The position numbers and the translations under genes are program-made. Below are positions 44,259-55,539 of a DNA stretch of 64,000 nucleotides, in pieces; position 1 is the stretch's first letter, and each line of letters opens with the position of its first letter. The stretch comes from Brasenia schreberi (taxonomy: Eukaryota; Streptophyta; Magnoliopsida; Nymphaeales; Cabombaceae), in the NCBI GenBank assembly GCA_036023115.1, contig JAYKKT010000074.1, positions 11,437,501-11,501,500 on the forward strand. The letters run 5' to 3'. The notes under the pieces are model-generated. The model had not been told where the DNA came from and did no database searches. It worked only from the letters and a program-made list of their open reading frames with translations.

Positions 44259-44661
44259 ACATAAAGGAACATAGACACTGCAGTAACTCTCATTCCTGAG
44301 AGTTCTCTTCTGTGCTTTCTGGGTGATGGCAAGGGAACAAAACGGAAGAAAACAAAGACGGGAAGCAAAGACAAAGTCTAAGCAAGGTTTGCATGAAGAT
44401 GAAGAGGAGGGAAATAAAAGAGATTCTCTTAAAGAAACGAATATGCTTAATCGCTTATACACATAAAGGAACATAGACACTGCAGTAACTCTCATTCCTG
44501 AGAGTTCTCTTCTGTGCTTTCTGGGTGATGGCAAGGGAACAAAACGGAAGAAAACAAAGACGGGAAGCAAAGACAAAGTCTAAGCAAGGTTTGCATGAAG
44601 ATGAAGAGGAGGGAAATAAAAGAGATTCTCTTAAAGAAACGAATATGCTTAATCGCTTATA
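44259..44661. repeat. Perfect 202-bp tandem duplication upstream of the TMEM45-like gene
   Basis: Units are 44259-44460 and 44461-44661, starting ACATAAAGGAACATAG and ending AATCGCTTATA. I find no internal mismatch, so it is recent (or an assembly artefact). It lies in the presumed leader or promoter region of the minus-strand gene. Confidence 0.95.
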
Positions 44662-47600
44662 GTTAATAGATTTCAGTTACAGACGCAATAATAAGTACAA
44701 AGAAATCTAAAAATAGATTGTCAGGAACAGACATGACCTTTTCCTGTGTTTCAAAGGAAAGGCCAGAATCTCAAAGTCTTATTTCTGAAGTAAACCTTGA
44801 TATGCAACTAAATTAGGTTTCTTGGATAAGTAAACAACAATTTGACCAGAAAATATAATGATTTATAGATCGAGTAAAGCTCAGTAACCTGAAGAAAAAT
44901 CAAGCGTGTCAAGAAAAACTAGGAAACTAAAATACCAGACATTAGATCCAAAACAAACGTCGAGAAACAAGAAACGAAATTTAAGAGAGTAGGAGAGAGA
45001 GAGAGAAAGAGAGAGAGCGGGTGAAATCCACAGTACAGGTTGAGGTATTAGAAACCTGCGGAGGCAGAAAAGCATAGATCTGAAAGTATTTCAATTTTGA
45101 GATCATCACATCAGCGACGGATCCCATTCCTGAGATCACTACATCAGCAATGAATCCTCTGTGTGTGTGTTTGTATGTGTCTGTGCGTGTATGTGAAACC
45201 AAGTATACCCAAATTTTTTTCCCGCGAGACAGAAAACAAAGAAAATGAAGAGGAGAACTCAGTATGATTAAACCATGGTACCTCTAAAACCATTGAAATC
45301 CAGGGCTTCCCCCTTTTCTCAGCAAATGACTTGAAAAACAATCGATGGTGTTCCCAACAACCCCCAAATAATTGTCCTTGCTGCCTCCGATCTCACTCCC
45401 CAAAAAGCATCTCTCCCCACATGAGTTTCTACTCTGAGGTTCACTCAGCAAAAGAGAATAAGATGAACATGCAAGAAAATAAAAAGGTATACGAATCTAT
45501 CAACGACGACTTGAGCTTCATTTTTCTATCCGCAGTTATATTATATTCACAAATCATGAGTTTGCTCTTTAACCTTTTCTCACCTTCCTCGCAAATTTCC
45601 TCCCCTCTCTCTCTACTGCCACGTGGTCCAGTGGATTCCCAATGAAGAGTCCTTGTGAAGAAGCAGTCAGTGAAAAAGGAACCTTGACGATACCACAATA
45701 AACAAACATCACGATGTACTATTGCAGAGAGAGAGAGGGGCCTTCCCCTTCTAATGATGCTCATATCATTGCGCCCATAAAGGTGAAGGTGCAGTTAGTT
45801 CGACTCATATCCAGCTTTTTAATTCATCATGTTCCTTTTTTACATTCTTATGTTGGAACGCACGGTACTGTATCCCAAAAATCAACAAACCGATATCTTC
45901 GTCCATCAGTAGAACTGACTCGGCCTTGCCAACCAGTCTTATGCTTCTGTATATGTATGTTGAATCATACCTGCCACTGTTCATTAAGCCTTTAACCAGA
46001 GATAAGTGGAGTTAAACTCTTGATTTGCTCCTCTCTAAATGGCCTTAACAGTTTGAGAGAAATCTGTTTCAACAATTAATTTTCCATTTCCTTCAAATTC
46101 AAGCCAAACGAAGATTCCCCACAGTGACAGTCAATCTCCAAAGGCTGAGATACCCAAAGATTTAGCATACGTCTATTACACACTTTCCTTTATTATTATT
46201 CCTGATTAAGCCCCAACAGGTGGCACTTTCGTGATTGCCTTTCGAGCAACCATCTAAGTTTAACTTTACCCAGTCCTTACGAGGGGGTTGTCACTTCTTT
46301 ATACTAAATGCCCGGCCTTCGTATATATATATTAACGATTGATATATATATTTTTTTGCTTTTCTTGTTATGACTAATGCAGGAGGTAGGATGTGATGAT
46401 ATGGGTATGCAAAGTCAAGCTTCGGTCTCAACCCAAACTCGCACCACGACAGGAGGCTGTCGCCCAACAACGCGAATGCACCCAAACAGGTAGTGTGTCT
46501 CCAGCACACAAGAAAACGAGAGAGGAGGCCCAATCAGGCCCTTTTCGCGAATATGAGAATTTCCGATTGGAAGTGCACAGCAGGTGGACGGAGAACCGGA
46601 CTAAGAGTGGAGTTCGTCAGCAGATTTGATAAGGTAATGGTTCACCCCCAATCTCCATTTTTCGGTAACAATGGGAGCGATTGATCCCATCCCCAATAGC
46701 AAGAGGACAGAGGCAAACCAAAGAGCCTCTTGATTGGTTTTTGCTAGGGTCGAAATCGACGAGAAAAAGGGGGATTCTATTGACCAACTAGGGTACCATC
46801 CATTCTTTTCTCTCTCGAATTTGGCCAAAAGCACCAGCTGTGCAAATGCAAGCCCGGCCATTTCAGAACCGAGTTAGCCTTCTCTAAGTCGAAAAACTGC
46901 TGTCAAAACCGACAGACCTGGGCAGGAAATGGCAGTGAATTAAGGGTGGGTTGGGGAGTCTCGTTTCAGACTGGCCGTGTTAGGTCGGGTCAAACACAGC
47001 CACATCTAAGTAACCTATATCTTAATGACCTGGCATAAATCGGGTCAGGCACCTAAGTTATATACTAAAATGGATCCAAATAAGATTTTAAGGGACCCAC
47101 ATTGGGTATATGGGCTGTTTTAGGGCCATGCTGACTTCATTTTCATGCAATTTGAAGCATCAGGGGTAAACAAATGTAGTTTATTAAGACCATGGTTTTA
47201 TTATGACTTAGGATATAAACTAAGAAATTTTAGATTAAAAAAATGGACCTAGGGTCTTTTAATTAGGATCCAATTAATGTATGTTGTTCAGTTCAGAGAT
47301 GTTTTGACTCATATTTACGTACAGTTTGAGCTGCTGGTTTTATTATTGTATAGTATATAATTTAACAATGATTTTCGTGTTAGTTTAGGTGCATAACAAA
47401 ACCATGTGGAGAGGCTATATATGTGGATTGTGGGGTCATGGACTTTAAAGGTCCTTTGAAGTAGGTGGATGTGTTGTGTTTTTGAATGTATGCTAAAGAT
47501 AGTTTTATCTCGTTTTCTAAGTGATGTATGTGATTATGAAACTATCTGATAAATGCTTTAAAATTATATATGATTGATGACTGAATTGTATGCGAAATGT

Positions 47601-48626
47601 TATTATTAACATTGAGCATGACAGAAGTATACTTGAGTGAAAGCGAAAAAAACATTATCTAATATTGATCCATCTCTTTATATCGGTGTAAAACGTTCTT
47701 GTTTGATGGTAGATGGACTTATCGAGTAGTGACAGTCTCCAAGTAAGTCTCCATGTACACGGTGAGCTAGTGGTTAGTCAAGGAGCTCAGTGTTCATATC
47801 ATTGGCTTGGAGATGCATTATTGGGGGAAATACAAACCTTGGATGGATGTGTTAGGTGGTACAGACTTGTTGGATATCCATTAGTCGTATTAGTCTTACA
47901 TAGAGTTTGCATTTAACTCATGTCGCGTCATATGACATGTTTAGTTTGGGTTATGTGTGTCTGTGATAAACTAGAGGGAGTAGTGTGTTATGAAATGAAA
48001 TTGTTTTGACACTACTTGAATATACGATACTGAGTTTATATATATAGATCATGATGGGGTCTATTTCCATATTGATATATATAAGATTTGGTTTGTAAAT
48101 ATAATGAATGAAAGTATGACCTTACATGTTTTGTATGTCTCTAGATATTATTTTTCTTATGGACCCGAAGAGGATATCTAATAGGCACTTGTCATGGTTG
48201 TTAGAAACCATGCGAGCTGTAAGAAGAGGAGTCAAGAGCTTTCTAGGGTGTGGCAATGGACACAATATGGGTCTTGATATCGAAATTAAAAATATATCAT
48301 TGGTAAGTTTATTTTAATGTATAGCATGTCTACGATAATCCTCATACTTGATTTAAACTTTGTATTAGTTTTCTATACACTTCTTAAGTATTTTAAAATG
48401 TGCATGTCTCTAATACGCCTTGGGTTGTGGGTAAATCACATCTATCTATGGAGCATGTGTTATTAGCACTCACCTCCTATTAGTAATATCTTTACAAGTG
48501 ATGTTGCAAATGAGCTCCAATTGGGTCTAGTTGTGGAGATAAAGCTTCAAGTGAGTAGTGCGAGCGTGTTTATAAAAGGTAGACAGGAGCTCTTACATTT
48601 GAAATTGCTCACTCTTGTGTTTGAAT
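44662..48626. other. Upstream region of TMEM45-like gene and intergenic sequence
   Basis: 44880-45300 is GA-rich on the plus strand (CT on the gene strand) and may hold leader exons. 46280-48626 has scattered short frames, such as minus 46601-46861 and plus 48126-48317, without known motifs or convincing splice sites. Confidence 0.4.
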
Positions 48627-49809
48627 TTAAGACTTCTAATCTTACAACAACAACAACAACTAAGCCTTTTCCCATACTAGACGGGGTCGGCTACATGGAT
48701 TCTTTGTTTCCACAGATCCCTATCGTGTGTCATGTTAGCAGTTAACTCACAATAAGCTACATCATTCTTTATTGTTTCTTTCCAACACTTTTGTGGTCGT
48801 CCTCTAGCTCTTTTAATACTTTTCAAATTTAATTTTTCATACCTTCTTACTGGTTCTTTTGATCTTCTTTCTATATGTCCAAACCATCTTAAACGATATT
48901 CTCTCATTTTATCCTCTATTGGTGTCACTCCTAATTTGTTTCTAATAACCTCATTATGTATACGGTCTTTTCTTGTATGACTACTCATCTATCTCAAAAT
49001 CTTCATTTCTGTCACTGACATCTTTTGTACATGTTGATGATTAACTGCCCAACACTCAGAACCATAAAACATGGTAGGCCTAATTGCTGCTCTATAATAT
49101 TTATCTTTTAACTTTAATGGTATCTTCTTATCACAAAGAATACCTGATGCTCCTCTTCATTTTAACCAACCAGCATTAATTCTATGCGTAACATCTCCAT
49201 CAATTCTTCCATCACTCTAAAAAATTGACCCTAGGTATTTAAAACTTTCCTTTTGGGGATACAATGTGTGCTAATTTTAATTTCTATGTCCTCTGAGGTA
49301 ACCAAATGATCAAACTTACATTCCATATATTCTGTCTTTGTTATACTAAGTTGGAGGCCTTTGCTGTCTAATGTTTCTCTCCATAATTCCAATTTTCTAT
49401 TAACTTTTTCCTTAGACTTCTCCACTAATACGATATCATATGCAAATAACATACACCAAGGTACTTCATCTTGAATATGTTTTGTTAACTCATCAATCAC
49501 CATTATAAATAAGTATGGACTTAAAGTTGATCCTTGATGTAACCCGATATTAACTTCAAAGAAGTCAGTCATTCCTTCATGAGTCCTCACACATGTTTTT
49601 GCACCATCATACATGTCTCTTATAAGGTTAATGTATGTCAATGGGATACCTCTTTTTTCTAAAGTTTTTCAAAGAACGTCCCTCGGTACCCTATCATAAA
49701 CTTTTTCTAGATCAATAAATATCACTTGAAGGTCTTTCTTTTTTACTCTAAAATGTTACATAAGACATCTCAAAAGGTAAATCGCTTCAACTTAAGACTT
49801 CTAATCTTA
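48627..49809 (-). mobile_element. 5'-truncated RTE LINE with 18-bp TSD
   Basis: The element is 48645-49791, between perfect direct repeats TTAAGACTTCTAATCTTA at 48627-48644 and 49792-49809. The minus strand starts inside reverse transcriptase motif A and runs through [10 protein letters not shown], a mutated catalytic box FAYD (for FADD), then HTRKDRIHNEVIRNKLGV, RLRWFGHIERRSKE and WKQRIHVADPV with a stop. It ends in a TTG tail (CAACAACAAC on the plus strand). Small frameshifts and stops occur. The ends fit ordinary target-primed reverse transcription. Confidence 0.95.
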
Positions 49810-50106
49810 GATTAAATAAATGTCTTAGAACTCGAGGGCTTCTAATCTTATTGAGATGATCAAGTAAATGTCTTTGAATCGCGACTACATATTGATACAA
49901 GTAGAATATTTGGATTCCAGTTATAAGAAAAGTTTGCTCTTTGCTTGAATTTGAATTAGTATTGACTTGGACTTTCCTACACTTTACTCTCTGGGTCAGG
50001 AGCCATGCCAGATAGGTCAAAGTGTATTGATTGTTCAGTTGAGCTCATGGCTCGGGACAAGACAAAAGATATCAATCGTAAATCATGATGTAAATTATAC
50101 ATAAAA

Positions 50107-50916
50107 GGAAAAACTTCAAAATGGTATCATGGTATACCAAAAATTCACTTTAGCATCATGAATTTCACTTCCCCAAACTTAAAGAACTTAAGTTTGAAAA
50201 ACTCCTCATTGTGGTAACCTTAAGCTTATGCCATTAGCGACTAATGGGAGCACGTGTTTGTTGTTGATTCAATGTTCATGTCAACCATATAAATAGATCA
50301 TGAGCCGTTTCAGATTCACATCTAATATCCATGATTTCTTGAATATCCAATTGCTATGCGTATTCATTCTTGCCCCCCCTCAATCACTAATCCCTTATTT
50401 CCTTCTCCCCAATATCTAAGTCTCATGCAGGCTTCATTCTTGTGTATATTCATCCCAATCCCTAATCTCTAACTGTCGTCTCTCCCAATTCCTCATCCCC
50501 AACTTTCTGCAACCCCAATCCCTAATGGAAGTATGCTTATTTGTATATTCGTCTTCTACACAATCATATTTGTCATCTTCTACATATTTGTTCGATTTAG
50601 AGCTTTATTAATAGAGGTGGACATTTATGCATTCATCTTCTACATCTTCCATCGATTTGGATTTTCATTAAAAGCGGTAAGAATATTTGCGTAAAAGTCT
50701 TCTACATATTCATATTTTTCTTCTGCATATTCATCTTTGTCTTCTACATCTTTTATTAATTTAGAGTTTCATTAATAGAGGTACTCTAATTCATATAAAG
50801 GTTTGTGGTTTCTTACATTTTTTTTGCATGAAATACTTGTTATGATACTCAATAAAATAATGATTTTCACTTTAGTACCTTTTATATCATGTTAGTACCT
50901 CATCGTCAAGTTAGTA
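50107..50916 (+). repeat. Left terminal inverted repeat of the MULE
   Basis: About 810 bp. Within it, a variant of the unit TTAGAGTTTCATTAATAGAG occurs three times (about 50597, 50657 and 50761), mixed with CTTCTACAT-type words. Confidence 0.85.
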
Positions 50917-51055
50917 TGATCTGATTTTTTTATTTCCTTTATTGAAATCACTATATTATTTAATTCTTCTTTCTTACTCTTTGACATATAATATAGCATT
51001 GCTATCTTTTACTTCAGTTGACATGAACATTTATTTCTGTTCATTTGTTATGTAG

Positions 51056-54000
51056 GTCATGAAGCTCATCACATTTATTTTATATTATGGTGGGGAATGG
51101 GAGTACGTGCAAAAAATGGTTTACATTGGTAAATTGATATCAACAATTCGTATTGATGCAGACTATTTGAAATTTTGGATGTTGTTTCAATTGTTCTTAG
51201 AGGGAATTTAATGCCTTCATGATATGGTATAAGCTTCTTAATTCTTTTAGGAAATCTAAGTACATTGAGTTGTATATAGATGATTATATTAAGACATTGT
51301 TCATACTGCATCAAAGTAGTGATGCTATCCAACTATATTGTATGCCTTTTGATACGTTGAACATTATTTATCAAAACGAAAGGAGAGGTAACAAAAGCAA
51401 ATGAGTAGTTGATGAAGTTATTATTGAAAGTGAGTTTGAGTATGAAAAGACATTGGGAGAAGATAAGCAAAAGAAGAAATTTGATCTTGACTCTGAGTCT
51501 ATACAAGAAGAGTCAATGGAGGAAGAGCTATCTAAATCACAAGAAGAAACATCTACAGAAGGTGACGAATGAAGATAACACATCTATAGAAACTGGAGAG
51601 TGAGGATGTACAATCATATTCAGAAGAGAAGCACATGGCATATCATAATACAAGACATTTAGATGATGAGAATAAAGATCATGATTAGTGCCCACCAAAT
51701 TCAAAAGAAGTACAATCACAGGATGATGTTCATGTGTAGATACGTACACATCATTTATCTCTTAGTGTAGGTGATGAAAACTATGTGCATAGCCCATTAG
51801 GATTAGATGAGGAATGTGTTCAACAATAAGAAATAGATTCTAATGAGAGTTTTTTTTATAAGAATACATATATATGCTAAGGAATATATTTTGGAAACCA
51901 TATTGTATATAGGAATGTATTGAGAGATTGATGTATATCAAGGAACTTTTATTACAAGTATGTAAAGAATAATTCGCAAAAGATCACAGCGAATTACAAG
52001 AATATTTGTAGCTTTTATGTCTGTTTTAAGGTATAGAGAAACATGAATGTTCCAAATAAAGACATAGAAAGCATAACATAAATGTACTAGTGACTTTAAG
52101 AACCGCTCAGTTGATTGTCAATATATAATGAATAAGTACAAAGATGACATATTTGATAATCCAACATGACTGACATTTGCAATGAAAGTGTAAATGAAAT
52201 GGAAGCTGAGAGCACATAGAGCAAAAAAAAGGTGGACATTTTAGGAATGCTTAGAATGCAATATAAGAGAATAAAAAACTGTTGTAATATGGTATTAGTA
52301 ACCAACCTTAAAAGTTGTTATAAAATGAAAACAAAACTTTGTGTTTGTCAATGGTTATTTTCAGAATCGACTAGTGATCAAAGTTGTCCATCATATGTTT
52401 CATCATAGTCAATTATCTTATTTCTTTATATGTATCTTTAGTTTAATGCACATAAGTGAGGCTATTTGTCATGCATTTGGATCTTTATTAGCCTTGATGG
52501 ATGTTATTTGAAATGTGTGCTTGGAGGGGAGCTATTGTGTATAGTTACATAAGATGGGAACAATGGTGTCTATCTGTTAGCATTGTAGTAGTTGATATTG
52601 AATGCAAAAAAAGTTGAAAATGGTTTTTTCAAATGTTAGTGGTTGACTATGGATCTTTAGATAAAATTAAGTAGGTTATCATGTCAAACAAGTAAAAGAT
52701 CATACTACAAAAAAGTTCTTTTATGGGTTACCATATCTTTTATGTGGACCATTACATGTGCTTGAATCACTTATGAGAAAACCAAGTGAAAGAGAAAGGA
52801 GCCTGAGTATAAGAGAAAATTATGGGATATTATAGTCACATGCTTGATAAATGAAAGAAAATATCATGTATAGAAGTTGAAAGCAATGCTTGATGGAGGG
52901 AGACTATTTATATACGAATGAAGAAAAATGAGCCTAGCACATGGTGTAGATCATACTTCTCGGAGCATTGCAACACAAATTTACTAGTGAACAATATATA
53001 TAATTCATTCAATACTTTTATCTTGTCAGTAAGAGCTCAACCTATCTTTATCATGTTGGAGACAATTAGGAGGTTGTTGATGACTAAGTACTATGATTAT
53101 CATTGTTGTTTTAATATTTTTTTCATAAACCTATGAATTATCTCTTTTACATCCTTATTTTGTTCTTTATCAATATTATTCATGGTTAGGTATTGTGAAT
53201 GATATGATATGCTTAAATGTGATACTCTTTTGGGTTTTATAGTTCAATCAAGATTGGAAGAGACCAAGATGAAGCAAAAATTGTATGATCCTACAAGTTG
53301 GACATGGTATTTATGAAGTTATGCTTTTTAACAAAAAATATTTTTTAGACCTACTTAAGCATTGAATGTAGAAAGTGACAATTGAGTAGTCTTCCATGCA
53401 AGCATGTTGTAGCTGTCATATATGCACATAGAGAGGTGTTTGAAGATTATGTTGACAAAGCATATAAGGAGACCTACCTTCCCAAGTATAATGACGTGAT
53501 TCATCTCATCCTTAATAGTGATTAGTAGGTCCAAAATAACAAACAGGATGTATGATCTATAATTATTAGAAAGCTACTAAGTCACACAGACACTTCTAAG
53601 GGGTGGAGTGTCGACCCCGACACTGGTGCGACACCGACACCGTGTCGGTGCGACATGTCAAAAAAAAAATTGCAAAAAAATAAATAAATAAAATTGTAAC
53701 TTATGGATAAATGGGTTTGGATAATGAAGATTGATTTGTGTATTATGATGAAATTAGTAGTTGTTTACCATTTATATGTTTTGCTTTAATATAAAGTTGT
53801 ATACTTACTATTGTAGCTTTATACAATATAAAGTTGCTTGAATGATTTTGGGTGCGAACAATTGGACTCCATATTGTATGCCTTTGAAATGAATAATCTC
53901 TGTCACCAAACACATTTAAAGACCAGGAACATTGCCAGATCAATAGAACATAAGAGTATGACATCCTAGCACAAATACTAGTATATATTATATCCTATAA

Positions 54001-54560
54001 AAGATCTCGAAACTCTTTGAATCCATAACTTTGATATTTTGCAGCTCGTAAAATCATTGTAAGTTTCATATCATTATGAGGGAACTTGCTAATTGATACC
54101 TACGTGCACCCAAAATTAGCAAATACTAGTTGTATTATGATTGATTTATGTAGCTTGAATATTATATATAATATATAATATTATATACCCTAGCCGTGTC
54201 GCCGCATCCAAAATTTTTGAAATTTGCCGTATCCTACACCCGCACCCATGTGACATAGGAAAGCTAATAGGTAGACCTAAAAAATTGAAGAGAAGACCAG
54301 ATGAACTACTACTTATTGATAAAATATCAAGGGCCGACAATAATAATAACATGTAGGTACTACAAACAACCTAAACACAATTCCAGAGGTGCAAGGTGGG
54401 TCAAACCAAAAAGAGTCCATATCACTTTAGAAAGAGGTTGGACAAAGAGCTTAAAAGGAATGCATCTTCCTCTACTTCACATGTTTTATATTCTTTTTGT
54501 TTCGATTGATACATATAATATTAGTGTAATATTTTCTACTGATTTTTAATATAGTTCTAC
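51056..54560 (+). pseudogene. MuDR-type transposase pseudogene inside the MULE
   Basis: Blocks follow MULE transposase order in shifting frames. At 51060-51200: MKLITFILYYGGEWEYVQKM, the N-terminal MuDR domain. At 51219-51590: an acidic Glu/Ser-rich linker. At about 52478-52690: SLDGCYLKCVLGGELLCIV, then DGNNGVYLLALVVVDIE, the catalytic core with its first Asp. At about 52915-53110: EPSTWCRSYFSEHCNTNLLV, then NNIYNSFNTFILSVRAQPIF. At about 53367-53505: a SWIM-type zinc finger read as CRK.QLSSLPCKHVVAVIYAH, then YLPKY. At about 54247-54420: GKLIGRPKKLKRRPDELL and a degenerate zinc knuckle TCRYYKQPKHNSRG. Many stops and frameshifts make it nonfunctional. The insert at about 53560-54240 splits the C-terminal part. 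Confidence 0.82.
53560..54240. mobile_element. Unidentified insert within the MULE transposase
   Basis: It separates the SWIM block from the GRPKK/zinc-knuckle block, which are close together in intact MULE transposases. Near its left end are GTGTCG/CGACAC words in both orientations (about 53605-53660). Near its right end are GCCGTGTCGCCGCATCC and CCTACACCCGCACCC. The interior is AT-rich and noncoding. The class is unknown. Confidence 0.45.
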
Positions 54561-55315
54561 TGATAATGTTCTTTCTTGTATTTTAATCTATAGGTCTATG
54601 GGTAGAACAAATAAGAGGTTGAGAGTTAGTCGCAGTTATCTACCACTAAAAAATATTACATCACAAACATCTACTACACGACTAACACCAATTGTTTCAC
54701 CCTCATTCGGAAGCAAAGAGCGAAGAAGAAGCAAGCTCATTAGTTATAAAGGACAAGGCAAGTGATAAGTAAGTTTATCAAAAAGAGATCTACAACAACC
54801 ACCGTAGAAGTGATACAATTTTTTTTGTTTGATTGACCTATAATGGTCGGGAAAAAGTATATAAAACCATATATGATGTTATCATTGTATGCATGACAAA
54901 AAATTATGTCATTTATTTGAATTCATACTTCTATGGGATGTTATCACACTTCTATTCGAACTCATGCTTCTATGTGATGTTATATTAATGTGGTATCATG
55001 TGTTTCATAGTATTGTGGGATGTATGGTATTTCGTATAAGTGAAATGCTCCCAGTATTTGATGCATGATTAAAGGTTTGATGTGAGATATATGGTGTTTA
55101 ATATTGTTGTTGAAAATGCTCGTAGTAGTGATAATTAAAATGTTAGTATGATAAGTGAACGCTTGCAAGTGTGATAACAGTAATGCGAGTGTCATAAGTG
55201 AAATGTATAACATTTGCACTATAACATGTGCTACACTTAACAATCTCCAATGTTTAATTTTTTCATCGCAGTTAATATATTTTTGTATATGATGCATTTC
55301 TGTATTGCAAAGTCT

Positions 55316-55460
55316 TACTCCTTCGTCATTTTTTGAAGTTCTATCTCAAGTTCAACACATCTTTTGTAGTTATGATCTTTAATAGAGTTTGTTGTCATGA
55401 AAACATCTTCCATTTGATTCGCATGAGACTCATTGTTGCTTTTCACTTCAGTCCCCTATA
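55316..55460 (-). pseudogene. Possible antisense exon within the MULE
   Basis: The minus strand is open for about 44 codons, reading GTEVKSNNESHANQMEDV, then HNYKRCVELEIELQKMTKE and a stop. The heptad-like Leu/Ile spacing of the end suggests a coiled coil. An AG acceptor (CTATAG|GGGACT) precedes it. It may be the end of a second MULE gene or of a captured host gene. No family recognised. Confidence 0.35.
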
Positions 55461-55539
55461 TTATATACTTGCATTCTTAAAATAAGAAGATTCAAATGTA
55501 TAGTTAAGTACACAATGTTTTACATAATAAGATTCGTAT

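Noticed and set aside
44226..44576. 116-residue minus-strand frame with an internal repeat
   Set aside because: It spans the 202-bp noncoding tandem duplication, which explains both its length and its repeat.
46601..46861. 86-residue minus-strand frame with hydrophobic stretch
   Set aside because: No known family, no partner exons and ordinary composition. Not enough to call a gene.
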